Positions 15,391 to 23,289 of a stretch of 36,730 nucleotides of DNA are shown here, one piece after another. This stretch comes from an uncultured Acidimicrobiales bacterium. Lineage in GTDB: Bacteria; Actinomycetota; Acidimicrobiia; Acidimicrobiales; Iamiaceae. The stretch is from positions 1 to 36,730 of the forward strand of contig CALANQ010000508.1 in assembly GCA_937926025.1 (NCBI GenBank). The letters run 5' to 3'. Below the pieces are notes generated by a model that worked only from the letters and a program-made list of their open reading frames with translations, was not told the origin of the DNA and searched no databases. The translations under genes were made by a program, and so were the position numbers. The first letter of the stretch is position 1, and every line of letters starts with the position of its first letter.

Positions 15391-16204
15391 CACCGCACTC
15401 CCGGTCGAGCAGGGCCAGGATCGACTCGGCCGCCTCGTCGGCGGCACCTCGGGGGCCGGTGAGCAGGAGCGGCCTCCGGGCCACGGCAGCCGTGAGGTGG
15501 TCGAGCACCCGCACCGGCGCGACCTGCGCCGCCACGGCGTTGGCCACGAGCGGCACGACGCTCCGAGCGGAACGGCCCGACGCGGGCGACCACCGGGCCC
15601 CGGGCACGTAGGCGGTGTCGACGACCGCACCGAGCGGGTGCGGCGCGCCGGCGACCGGTCCGAGCCGGTGGGGGTCGATCCGTGCGGCGCCCTCCGGCCG
15701 GCGGACGTGGACCGTCCGGGCGTAGGGCTCCACCAGGCCGGTCCGGTCGAAGACCGCGTACTCGTCGGACAGCAGGGCGGCACCTCGAGCGACCAGCGCC
15801 CGCACCAGGGTCGACTTGCCCGCCCGTGACGGACCCGGTGCGACGATGGCCCGTCCCCGCCAGGCGACGGATCCGCCGTGCACGAACACCTGGTGAGGCG
15901 CGTGGGTGGCGAGCGCCAGGTGGACCTCGGAGGCCAGCCGCTCCTGCGCCCGGTCGAGGGCGTCCGGTGGCGCCGTGTGCACGGTGGCTCCATCGACCGT
16001 GAGGTTCCAGCCCGTGCCGGGATGCAAGCGGAGCGAGGCCCCGGCGCGGCGCGCCCGCCCGGGCCCGACGCGCTCGATGGCGGTGCGGGGCGCCAGGTCT
16101 GCGGCCAGCGCCGCCACGACCGGCGCCGGAGCTTCCACCACCACCCGGGCGCACCGGTGCCGCACCACCACGACCACGGCGTCGAGGGGCGGATCCGCAG
16201 CCAT
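15383..16204 (-). CDS. HPr kinase-like (HprK-related) protein
   Basis: This 273-aa protein has the C-terminal catalytic part of the HprK fold. HQVFVHGGSVAWRGRAIVAPGPSRAGKSTLVRALVARGAALLSDEYAVFD contains Walker A GPSRAGKS (124-131) and, in place of the HprK ADD box, SDEY (146-149). After that come PYARTVHVRR and a long C-terminal helical region. The N-terminal ~100 residues are a poorly conserved alpha/beta domain unlike the true HprK N domain. Relatives in lasso-peptide clusters such as paeninodin phosphorylate a peptide serine, and others sit in uncharacterised PqqD/nucleotidyltransferase loci. The ATG at 16204 is chosen over 16294 because homology starts later. The gene heads the minus-strand cluster and is divergent from clpP. 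Confidence 0.85.
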   Translation of the reverse strand: MAADPPLDAVVVVVRHRCARVVVEAPAPVVAALAADLAPRTAIERVGPGRARRAGASLRLHPGTGWNLTVDGATVHTAPPDALDRAQERLASEVHLALATHAPHQVFVHGGSVAWRGRAIVAPGPSRAGKSTLVRALVARGAALLSDEYAVFDRTGLVEPYARTVHVRRPEGAARIDPHRLGPVAGAPHPLGAVVDTAYVPGARWSPASGRSARSVVPLVANAVAAQVAPVRVLDHLTAAVARRPLLLTGPRGAADEAAESILALLDRECGGA

Positions 16205-16320
16205 CGCTGCATGCTGCCGACCGGCGTGCGGCGTGACAAGAAGATGGTCGAGGATTTCCGAAAATGTCCGAATTGAACCGCGCACGGTGGGCACCCCGCC
16301 GCGCCGCCGCGCTCAGACAC

Positions 16321-16336
16321 GCAATCTACAGGTTGC
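16321..16336. promoter_or_regulatory. Operator-like palindrome 1 at clpP promoter
   Basis: GCAATCTACAGGTTGC carries GCAA/TTGC ends and overlaps the -35 element. It differs at only two positions from the minus-strand reading of the palindrome upstream of the SRPBCC-arsR operon (GCAACCAACAGGTTGC). Confidence 0.7.
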
Positions 16337-16362
16337 ACGTTCAGATGAGGGACGGCTACATT
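16333..16362 (+). promoter_or_regulatory. clpP promoter (-35 TTGCAC, -10 TACATT)
   Basis: TTGCAC at 16333-16338 and TACATT at 16357-16362 are separated by 18 bp, a good match for a housekeeping-type promoter. The -35 lies inside palindrome 1, and palindrome 2 starts right after the -10, so a dimer bound at either would block RNA polymerase. The match is by eye. Confidence 0.65.
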
Positions 16363-16382
16363 CGCAACCCAACAGTTGCGAA
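16361..16382. promoter_or_regulatory. Operator-like palindrome 2 at clpP promoter
   Basis: TTCGCAA (16361-16367) and TTGCGAA (16376-16382) are perfect 7-bp arms around 8 bp. The core GCAACCCAACAGTTGC (16364-16379) is 43 bp from palindrome 1, about four helical turns. It ends 11 bp before the clpP ATG. The TTCGC/GCGAA ends also recall ClgR boxes, but the 12-bp spacing is wrong for the ClgR consensus as I know it. Confidence 0.65.
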
Positions 16383-16393
16383 CGGAGAACCCC

Positions 16394-17005
16394 ATGAGCC
16401 TGCTCGTCCCCACCGTCATCGAACAGACCGCCAAGGGCGAGCGCGCCTTCGACATCTGGTCCCGGCTGCTCAACCAGCGGCTGATCTTCTTCGGCACCCA
16501 GCTCGACGACACCGTCGCCAACCTGATCATCGCCCAGCTGCTGCACCTGGAGGCCGAGGACCCGGGCAAGGACATCCGGCTCTACATCAACTCGCCCGGC
16601 GGCGACATGACCGCCCTGTTCGCCATCTACGACACCATGCAGCTGCTGCGCTGCGACGTGGCCACGTTCTGCATCGGTCAGGCGGCATCGGCGGCCGCGG
16701 TGATCCTGGCCGGCGGCACGAAGGGGAAGCGGTTCGCCCTGCCCAACTCCCGGGTCCTGATCCACCAGCCCCACGGCGGCGCGCAGGGGCAGACCAAGGA
16801 CATGGAGCTCGCCGTGAAGGAGATGGTCCTCATGCGGGAGCGCATGACGTTGGCGCTGGCCGAGGACACCGGCCAGCCGATCGAGCGCATCGCCGAGGAC
16901 ATCGACCGCGACTTCATCCTCCGGGGCGAGGATGCCGTGGCCTACGGCCTGGTCGACGAGATCCTCACCAAGCAGGACGCCCTCCCCGTCGAAGCCCTCC
17001 GCTGA
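16394..17005 (+). CDS. clpP: ATP-dependent Clp protease proteolytic subunit (solo ClpP)
   Basis: This 203-aa protein is the serine protease chamber subunit of Clp. The catalytic triad is intact: Ser99 in IGQAASAAAVILAGG, His124 in SRVLIHQPHGG, and Asp173 in DIDRDFILRG. The family's LYINSPGGD and YDTMQLLRCDVATFC segments are present. The usual GQAASMGA reads GQAASAAA. There is no second clpP or clpX neighbour, unlike the housekeeping clpP1P2 operon, so this is probably an accessory ClpP. The ATG at 16394 has GGAGAA upstream and is preferred over 16376. Two palindromes around the promoter suggest repression by an ArsR-type regulator. Confidence 0.95.
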   Translation: MSLLVPTVIEQTAKGERAFDIWSRLLNQRLIFFGTQLDDTVANLIIAQLLHLEAEDPGKDIRLYINSPGGDMTALFAIYDTMQLLRCDVATFCIGQAASAAAVILAGGTKGKRFALPNSRVLIHQPHGGAQGQTKDMELAVKEMVLMRERMTLALAEDTGQPIERIAEDIDRDFILRGEDAVAYGLVDEILTKQDALPVEALR

Positions 17006-17017
17006 CCTCGGGCCCGC

Positions 17018-18226
17018 TCAGCCCGGCGTCCGGAAGACGACGCCGGTGGCCTGCTGCGGGAACCCGCCCCACCCCACCAGGACACCGTCGGCCCACGCGA
17101 ACGCCGGCTGGATCCGGTTGGGTCCACCGCCCGCCGAGATGCGCTCCCACGTGCCCGCCTCGGGGTCGACGACGCTGGCCTCGTCGCCTCGCCAGAGCAC
17201 GAGCTCCGTCCCGGTCCAGGCCCCGCTGGTGTCCCCCACCACCAGACCGTCGGGCACCGTCGCCACCGGCACGAGGTCACCCTCGCGCCGCTCGAGCACC
17301 TGGTCCGCCGTGGCCACCAGCAGGCTCCGCCCGGTCCAGGCCAGCACCCCGGAGGCGCGCGGGACCGAGCCGAGGTGGTCCCAGCCGTCTGCGCCGGCGT
17401 CCCACGACACGAGCTGCGGCGCGCCCTCACCGCTCCGGCCGGACTGCACGAGGGCCACCACGCCCCGGCCGGTCCACACCGCCGCCGTGTTGGGCGGGGC
17501 CAGGTTCGACGGGAGATCCGGCAGGCGGCGCCACCGGTCCGCCGCCGGGTCGTACGCCGCCACCTCGGAGCTGTTGAACCCGGCCAGCACGATCAGCTCG
17601 GTCCCGGTCCACACCCCGACCGGGCGCCCGGCGCTCTCGATCGGTGCATCGGCGATCCGCCGCCATGTGCCCGTCGAGGGCCGGTAGGCGGCACCGTCGC
17701 GCCCGTCGCCGTCGGTGGCTGATCCGCCCCAGAAGAGCACCTCGTCGCCGGTCCACACCGCCGCCGGTGCGTTGCGGGCGGAGAGCGGCCCGGGCGACAG
17801 GGTCGTCCAGGTGTCGGACCGCGGGTCGTAGGCGGCGCCGTCGGCGAACTGGCCGCGCTCGCTGTCGCCGCCCCAGATGACCACGGCATCGCCGGTCCAC
17901 ACCGCCGCCATCGTCGACCGGCCCTCCAGCGGCGACGGCGCCGTCGGCCGGGAGGCCCCCGGCGCCAGCAGGTCGGCGTTGGCCGGCTCGCCGTCGGGGC
18001 CCGCATCGGCCGGCCCGGCGGTCACCTGCGACGGCTGGTCGCTGCCGCGGAGGATCGGCACCAGACCGATCAGCGCCACGGCCACGATCACGGCCGCCAC
18101 GAGCGACCGTCGCCGGGCCCGGGCGCGGCGGAGGACCCCGAGGTCCGGTGGCTCGGCCACGAGCGACCGTTCCAGGTCCGCCCGCGCCGCCACGGCCAGC
18201 CCATCGAGGTCCAGCTCAGTCGTCAT
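17018..18226 (-). CDS. Membrane-anchored kelch-like propeller, putative anti-sigma factor
   Basis: This 402-aa protein has a short cytoplasmic N terminus (residues 1-40, LAVAARADLERSLVAEPPDLGVLRRARARRR), one transmembrane helix (41-59) and an external propeller with repeated AVWTGDEV[LV][FI]WGG...AAYDP...TWRRI units, a kelch-like pattern with about six or seven blades. It directly follows an ECF sigma factor and overlaps it by 11 bp, the usual arrangement for a membrane-bound anti-sigma factor that senses an outside signal. No zinc-binding ZAS motif is visible, so the anti-sigma role is inferred from linkage. ATG 18226 is chosen for the overlap and because upstream residues look non-coding. 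The decayed locus at 3.8-4.4 kb seems to derive from a pair of the same design. Confidence 0.78.
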   Translation of the reverse strand: MTTELDLDGLAVAARADLERSLVAEPPDLGVLRRARARRRSLVAAVIVAVALIGLVPILRGSDQPSQVTAGPADAGPDGEPANADLLAPGASRPTAPSPLEGRSTMAAVWTGDAVVIWGGDSERGQFADGAAYDPRSDTWTTLSPGPLSARNAPAAVWTGDEVLFWGGSATDGDGRDGAAYRPSTGTWRRIADAPIESAGRPVGVWTGTELIVLAGFNSSEVAAYDPAADRWRRLPDLPSNLAPPNTAAVWTGRGVVALVQSGRSGEGAPQLVSWDAGADGWDHLGSVPRASGVLAWTGRSLLVATADQVLERREGDLVPVATVPDGLVVGDTSGAWTGTELVLWRGDEASVVDPEAGTWERISAGGGPNRIQPAFAWADGVLVGWGGFPQQATGVVFRTPG

Positions 18227-18731
18227 CAGTACCTCCGAGTCGTGCGGCGACCGCGGCGCGACCACGCCGCAGGTGGGTGCGGACCGACTCCTCACCGATC
18301 CCGAGGATCGCTGCGATCCCCCGGACGTCGAGGTCGTCGATGTAGGTGAGCGCCACCACCTGGGCCTGTCGCCGGGGCAGCCGGCGCACGGCGTCGAGGA
18401 AGCGATCTGCGTCGCCGGTCAGCCTCGGCGGCGCCGGCCGCTCCCGGCTGAGCCGGGCGATGAGCCGGAGCTCGGTGACGTGGCGCCGCCCGCTGGAGAT
18501 GCACCGGTTGGTGACCACTCGCCGCACCCAGGCCGCGGGGTCGTCGTACCCGGCGATGCGGTCCCAGCGGCGATGGCACGCCAGGAAGCCCTCTTGGGCC
18601 AGTTCCTCGGCCACATCGCGGCGACCGGTCAGCGTGAAGGCCAGCCGCACCACCCGCTGGTACTCGCGGCGGTAGAACGCGTCGAAGCCCTCGGTGGCCT
18701 CCACGGCCTCGAGGTCGTCAGCGCCGGTCAT
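18216..18731 (-). CDS. ECF-family RNA polymerase sigma factor (SigE/SigK-like layout)
   Basis: This 171-aa protein carries region 2 (FDAFYRREYQRVVRLAFTLTGRRDVAEELAQEGFLACHRRWDRIAGYDDPAAWVRRVVTNRCIS, residues ~15-80) and region 4 (FLDAVRRLPRRQAQVVALTYIDDLDVRGIAAILGIGEESVRTHLRRGRAAVAARL, residues ~108-165). It recruits RNA polymerase to specific promoters and is probably held inactive by the overlapping membrane protein. The ATG at 18731 is used. GTG codons just upstream are also possible. The 92-bp gap between it and the methylase gene shows no clear promoter by eye. Confidence 0.93.
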   Translation of the reverse strand: MTGADDLEAVEATEGFDAFYRREYQRVVRLAFTLTGRRDVAEELAQEGFLACHRRWDRIAGYDDPAAWVRRVVTNRCISSGRRHVTELRLIARLSRERPAPPRLTGDADRFLDAVRRLPRRQAQVVALTYIDDLDVRGIAAILGIGEESVRTHLRRGRAAVAARLGGTDDD

Positions 18732-18823
18732 CACCACGGGTACCCACACGCACGACCGGCGCCGGATCGGTACACGCCCGCCGGGTTCCGGTCGCTCCAT
18801 CCGCCGGCGCCGCCACAGGAGCG

Positions 18824-20428
18824 CTACCTCCGTGCCGCGTCGGACCGGGGCAGGCGGTCCTCCCACCAGTCGACCAGGGCATCGTCGCCGGGGAGGCCGA
18901 ACGCCTCGCACGAGGAACGGGCACCGGCACGGAGGTGACCGCGGCGCTCGGCCGGATCCGATGAGACCGACGCAGACCGGAAGGCGCCAGCGGCCCGGTC
19001 CCAGGCACCGGCGTCGGGGGGCAGGGGCAGGGCGAGGAGGTCCGTGGTGGAGAGCCGGAGCGCGGTGGCGTTGCGGCCCGAGCCGAGGTGGCGTCGAGCC
19101 GCCTCCAGCGCGACCGGAGGCGAGGAGAGCAGAGCGGCGATCCGCCACAGGTCCGCGGGATCGCCGCTCCGGGCGGTGACGGACACCACGGGCACCGACG
19201 GCAGCAGCTCGCCCTGCTCGTCCACCACCACCTCCGGGACCCGGGTCTGGGCCGCCACCAGCACCTTCGGCACCAGACGCCGCCCCGCCCAGTCCCGCAT
19301 CGGCGGCGAGAGCCGATCGAGCACCACCCGCGGGTGCTGGTACGCCACCTTGTTGAAGCGGCACGGCCGCGCCCCCCAGCACAGCTCGGCCGGATCGATG
19401 AGTCCGCTGGTGATCAGCCGAGGTCCGTCGTCGTCGTCGGCCACGGCGCCGGCCAGCCCGTAGTACTGGTCGCGGAAGTCGGCGGCGGCGTCGGCGATGT
19501 CGCCCAGGACGCCGTCGGTCCGGAGCGCCCGCTCGGGCAGGTCCTGGACCGCACCCAGGAGCGACGCCCAGGACGGGTCGGCCTCGACCGGGCCCGCCAC
19601 GACCGGTCCGGGCTGGAACGCACGGCCGCGCACGACGGCTGCGGGCCCAGGTCCGGCCCCTCGCACCAGGACCGGGGCGCACACCTCCACATCGGCGTCG
19701 AAGACGCGCTCCCCCGCGACCCACAGCGTGCGCAGCGCGGCACGGGCCAGCGCCTCCGTCCGCACCCCGCCGGCGTCTCGGGCCGACAGCAGGCCGATGG
19801 GCTCGATCAGGCAGACCACCCCGCCGTCGGGACGGGCGGCGTCGAGGGCGGCGAGCAGGAACACCGCCGCCGGGTCCGTGTACGGACCGACCGCGGCGCC
19901 GAACCGCGCTCGCAGCGCCACCGCGTCGGCCCGGCTCCGAGCGGTGGACGACGCCAGCTGGTTGAGGAACGGCGGGTTGCCGACCACCAGGTCGAACGAA
20001 CCTCGGGGCACCGACCGCTCGCCCAGCAGCGCGTCGCCCCGCACGATGGAACGACCGCCGCCGTCGGGGTGGACGGAACGCAGCGCGGTCCGGCAGAGGC
20101 GGGCGGTGGCATCGTCGATCTCGATGCCCCGGACGCAGCGGACCGCCCGACGAGCGGCCTCGGCCGGCTCCACGCCGAGGGTCATCAGGGCTGACGCGAT
20201 GCGGTCGACCGCGGCGAGCAGGAAGTTGCCGGTGCCGCAGGCCGGGTCCAGGATCCGCACCCCGGCGACCGCCTCGACGCCGTCGGCCGACCGCTCGGCC
20301 AGCAGCGGATCGAGCACCAGGTCCAGCAGCCCCGCCACCACGTCCGGCGGCGTGTAGTAGGCGCCGAGGCCCTTGCGCACGCCGCGCTCCGCCAGCGCCC
20401 GCTCGTGGGTCCCCGCGGTCGCCGACAT
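18824..20428 (-). CDS. Orphan N6-adenine DNA methyltransferase (Eco57I/type IIG-like)
   Basis: This 534-aa protein opens with GLGAYYTPPDVVAGLLDLVLDPLL, then SAM motif I ILDPACGTGNFL (59-70), GIEIDDATARLC, GDALLGE and catalytic motif IV NPPF (151-154) in FDLVVGNPPFLNQLAS. This is the gamma-class N6-adenine methylase pattern. The second half (QYYGLAGAV..., ...RFNKVAYQHPRVVLDRL..., ALRLSTTDLLALPLPPD) looks like a target-recognition region, which is normal for single-chain Eco57I/PglX-type enzymes but shorter here. There is no PD-(D/E)XK nuclease motif that I can see, and no restriction, BREX or DISARM genes nearby, so a solitary methylase is likely. ATG 20428 fits the family N terminus. The gene is divergent from a lipoprotein gene. 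Confidence 0.85.
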   Translation of the reverse strand: MSATAGTHERALAERGVRKGLGAYYTPPDVVAGLLDLVLDPLLAERSADGVEAVAGVRILDPACGTGNFLLAAVDRIASALMTLGVEPAEAARRAVRCVRGIEIDDATARLCRTALRSVHPDGGGRSIVRGDALLGERSVPRGSFDLVVGNPPFLNQLASSTARSRADAVALRARFGAAVGPYTDPAAVFLLAALDAARPDGGVVCLIEPIGLLSARDAGGVRTEALARAALRTLWVAGERVFDADVEVCAPVLVRGAGPGPAAVVRGRAFQPGPVVAGPVEADPSWASLLGAVQDLPERALRTDGVLGDIADAAADFRDQYYGLAGAVADDDDGPRLITSGLIDPAELCWGARPCRFNKVAYQHPRVVLDRLSPPMRDWAGRRLVPKVLVAAQTRVPEVVVDEQGELLPSVPVVSVTARSGDPADLWRIAALLSSPPVALEAARRHLGSGRNATALRLSTTDLLALPLPPDAGAWDRAAGAFRSASVSSDPAERRGHLRAGARSSCEAFGLPGDDALVDWWEDRLPRSDAARR

Positions 20429-20500
20429 CGGGCCAGCCTGGCACCCGCGACAGGGGTAGCGTCCGCTCCACCAGAACAGCACGACCTGCGGGAGGTCACC

Positions 20501-21412
20501 ATGTCCGCTCACCGGCGCACGAGCCGCTCCATCGCCGCCCTCGCCCTTGCGACGGCGCTCGTCCTGGCCGCGTGCGGCGGAGGCGGCAGCAGCTCCGACG
20601 GCTCCTCGTCGGGCAGCGACTCCAAGTCCACCACCACCGCCGGCGGTAGCGACAACTCCGCCACCCTCCCGGACTTCGAGCCCGAGCCCGGCAAGTTCAA
20701 GGAGGTGGACGAGGGCCAGGCCCGGTTCATCAACCTGCTCGAGCACGACGGCGAAGGCGTCGACATCGACGTCTACTGGGGCAACAACGCCGAGACCGGC
20801 AAGAAGGCCACCACGCTGAGGTACGGCGAGGTGTCGGACTGGATGCCGATGGAGGTCCAGGAGGACGCGCTGCTCACGCCGGCCGACGGCAGCACCGAGG
20901 TCAACGTGGTCTTCTTCGAGGCCGGCGAAACCGACACCTCCAAGCAGCTCATCCAGCAGTCCGAGACGCTCGAGGACGGCCTGATGCTCACCTACGCGCT
21001 GGGCACCGGCGACGGTTCCATGATGAGCGACCAGGACCGGCCTGCGGCATCGCTGAGCGTCGGCTTCGAGAACGAGGCGGGCGAGCCGCCCGCGGGCAAG
21101 GCCTGGGTGGCCATGAACTCGGTCGGCCTCGGCGGCATCGAGGACGGCGACTTCATGGTGCTGTCCAGCGCCGACGGCTGCGACGATCTCACCGGGACCG
21201 ACATCGAGGGCGGCACCGCCAACTCCGGCCAGGCGTTCCTGGTGGATCCGGGCACCCAGTCGTTCACGGCATCGGACGCCAACACCGAGTGCGCCGAGCG
21301 GACCGAGCCCGTGGAGCTCGACCTCGCGGACGGCGACCGCTACGTCCTGTACGCCTACGGCACCAGCCTCGAGGACCGGAAGCTGCTGCCCCTGAAGATC
21401 GGCGAGGAGTAG
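20501..21412 (+). CDS. Secreted lipoprotein, DUF4397-like
   Basis: This 303-aa protein has a lipoprotein signal ALATALVLAACG (lipid on Cys25) and a Gly/Ser/Asp linker (GGGGSSSDGSSSGSDSK) to about residue 50. The mature part includes ARFINLLEHDGEGVDIDVYWGNN...TLRYGEVSDWMPMEVQED, like the DUF4397 pattern (ARVRFVHASPDAPAVDVYVDG...YGEVSDY). The rest is acidic and beta-rich. GGGAGGT at 20490-20496 fixes ATG 20501. It shares a 72-bp divergent promoter region with the methylase. It probably sits on the outer face of the cell membrane, and the role is unknown. The DUF4397 link is by eye only. Confidence 0.8.
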   Translation: MSAHRRTSRSIAALALATALVLAACGGGGSSSDGSSSGSDSKSTTTAGGSDNSATLPDFEPEPGKFKEVDEGQARFINLLEHDGEGVDIDVYWGNNAETGKKATTLRYGEVSDWMPMEVQEDALLTPADGSTEVNVVFFEAGETDTSKQLIQQSETLEDGLMLTYALGTGDGSMMSDQDRPAASLSVGFENEAGEPPAGKAWVAMNSVGLGGIEDGDFMVLSSADGCDDLTGTDIEGGTANSGQAFLVDPGTQSFTASDANTECAERTEPVELDLADGDRYVLYAYGTSLEDRKLLPLKIGEE

Positions 21413-21500
21413 CCGGGCTGGGGAAGGCGGCCGACCGCGGCGTAGCCTGGTCGACCCCCCTTCGATCGAGTCACCTGCCTGGCTCAGCACTGGAGCCACC

Positions 21501-23270
21501 ATGACCGACGACCTTCCCCTCGACCCGGACGCCACCCCGTCCGACGACACCCCGTCCGACGACGCCACCGGCTTCGCCGACCTCGGCCTGCGGGTCGAGC
21601 TGCTCGACGCCCTCAACACCCTCGGGTACGAGGAGCCCACGCCGATCCAGCGCGAGACGATCCCCACCATCGTCAGCGGCAAGGACCTGCTGGGCCAGGC
21701 GGCCACGGGCACCGGCAAGACCGCGGCGTTCGCCCTGCCCATCCTGGAGCGCCTGGTCCCCGAGGCCGAGGTGGAGCCCCTCGCGCTGGTCCTGGTGCCC
21801 ACCCGGGAGCTGGCCGTCCAGGTGTCCGAGGCCGTCTACCGGTACGGGCGGGAGCTCGACGCCCAGGTGCTGCCCATCTACGGCGGTCAGCCCATCGTCC
21901 ACCAGCTGAAGGTGATCAAGCGCGGCGTGCACGTGGTGGTGGCCACACCGGGCCGCGCCGTCGACCACATCAACCGGGGCACGCTGCCGCTCGACGCCGT
22001 GGAGCTCGTGGTGCTGGACGAGGCCGACGAGATGCTCGACATGGGCTTCGCCGAGGACATCGACGCCATCCTCGACGCCTGCCCGCCGGACCGCCAGACC
22101 GTCCTGTTCTCCGCCACGATGCCGCCGCGCATCGCCGCCCTCGCCAAGCGCCACCTCAAGGACCCGGTCCGGATCCAGGTCGACCGCGAGGCCGTCGCCG
22201 CCGGCGAGTCACCCCGTGTCCGCCAGAGCGCCTACCTCGTGGCCCGCAACCACAAGGCCGCCGCGCTGGGCCGGATCCTGGACGTGGAGTCGCCCGGGTC
22301 CGCCATCGTGTTCTGCAAGACCCGCGGCGAGGTCGACGAGCTCACCGAGACGCTCAACGGCCGGGGCTACCGGGCCGAGGCGCTCCACGGCGGCATGAAC
22401 CAGGAGCAGCGCGACCGCGTCATGGGCCGGCTGCGCTCCCAGACCGCGGACCTGCTGGTGGCCACCGACGTGGCGGCCCGCGGCCTCGACGTCGACCACC
22501 TCACCCACGTCGTCAACTACGACGTCCCCAGCGCACCGGAGTCCTACGTGCACCGCATCGGCCGGGTCGGTCGGGCCGGGCGCGAGGGCGTGGCCATCAC
22601 CCTGGCGGAGCCTCGCCAGCGCCGCCTGCTCGGCAACATCGAGCGGCTCACCGGCCAGACCATCGGCATCGAGAAGATCCCCACGGTGGCGGACCTCCGG
22701 GCCCGGCAGATGGAGCTCACCCTGGACCAGGTGCGCGAGGCGCTCGAAGGTGACGACCAGCTCGACCGCTTCCGGGCCGTCGTCGACGCCCTGGCCGACG
22801 AGTTCGAGCTGGTCGACGTGGCGCTCGCCGCCGTGAAGCTGGTCCACGAGGCCAGCGGCGCCACCGAGGACGTCGAGGAGATCCCCGACATCGCCACCCG
22901 CGAGAAGCCCAGCCGCGACAAGCACAAGGGCGACAAGTGGGACAAGGGCCCGAAGGGCGGCAAGGGCAAGCACCAGGACAAGCCCTGGGACAAGAAGGGC
23001 AAGGGCCAGCGCGGCCCGCAGGGGCCCACGTCACGCCTCTACGTGGGGGCCGGCCGAGGCGACGGCGTCCGCCCGCAGGATCTGGTCGGGGCCATCGCCG
23101 GCGAGACCCACCTGCGCGGCAACGACATCGGCGCCATCCGCATCTTCGACCGCTTCGCCCTGGTCGAGGTCCCCACCGACTCCGTCGACCGCGTCATCGA
23201 TGCCATGGCCGCCACCACCATCCGCGGCAAGAAGGCAGCGGTCCGGCGCGACCGCGGCGACCACGACTGA
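21501..23270 (+). CDS. deaD: DEAD-box ATP-dependent RNA helicase (DeaD/CsdA-like)
   Basis: This 589-aa protein carries the full motif set: Q motif (GFADLGLRVELLDALNTLGYEEPTPIQ), Walker A ATGTGKT, PTRELA, TPGR, DEAD (VVLDEADEMLDMGF), SAT (FSATMP), then in the second RecA domain IVFCKTR, ARGLDV and HRIGRVGRAG. Residues ~470-510 are a Lys/Gly-rich linker. The last ~75 residues (SRLYVGAGRGDGVRPQDLVGAIAGETHLRGNDIGAIRIFDRFALVEVP) are a DbpA/CsdA-type RNA-binding domain. It unwinds structured RNA in ribosome assembly or cold adaptation. The N terminus has a duplicated acidic SDDTPSDD tract. A short coiled-coil gene follows 19 bp downstream. Confidence 0.97.
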   Translation: MTDDLPLDPDATPSDDTPSDDATGFADLGLRVELLDALNTLGYEEPTPIQRETIPTIVSGKDLLGQAATGTGKTAAFALPILERLVPEAEVEPLALVLVPTRELAVQVSEAVYRYGRELDAQVLPIYGGQPIVHQLKVIKRGVHVVVATPGRAVDHINRGTLPLDAVELVVLDEADEMLDMGFAEDIDAILDACPPDRQTVLFSATMPPRIAALAKRHLKDPVRIQVDREAVAAGESPRVRQSAYLVARNHKAAALGRILDVESPGSAIVFCKTRGEVDELTETLNGRGYRAEALHGGMNQEQRDRVMGRLRSQTADLLVATDVAARGLDVDHLTHVVNYDVPSAPESYVHRIGRVGRAGREGVAITLAEPRQRRLLGNIERLTGQTIGIEKIPTVADLRARQMELTLDQVREALEGDDQLDRFRAVVDALADEFELVDVALAAVKLVHEASGATEDVEEIPDIATREKPSRDKHKGDKWDKGPKGGKGKHQDKPWDKKGKGQRGPQGPTSRLYVGAGRGDGVRPQDLVGAIAGETHLRGNDIGAIRIFDRFALVEVPTDSVDRVIDAMAATTIRGKKAAVRRDRGDHD

Positions 23271-23289
23271 TCGACGCGAGACTGTCGCC

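Noticed and set aside
16361..16382. ClgR box upstream of clpP
   Set aside because: TTCGC and GCGAA are 12 bp apart, whereas the ClgR consensus I know has 5 bp. The match to the SRPBCC-arsR palindrome is better.
20428..20500. Phage-defence island around the methylase
   Set aside because: Flanking genes are a lipoprotein and a sigma/anti-sigma pair. No helicase-nuclease, BREX, DISARM or toxin genes are visible. The DEAD-box protein is a housekeeping RNA helicase.
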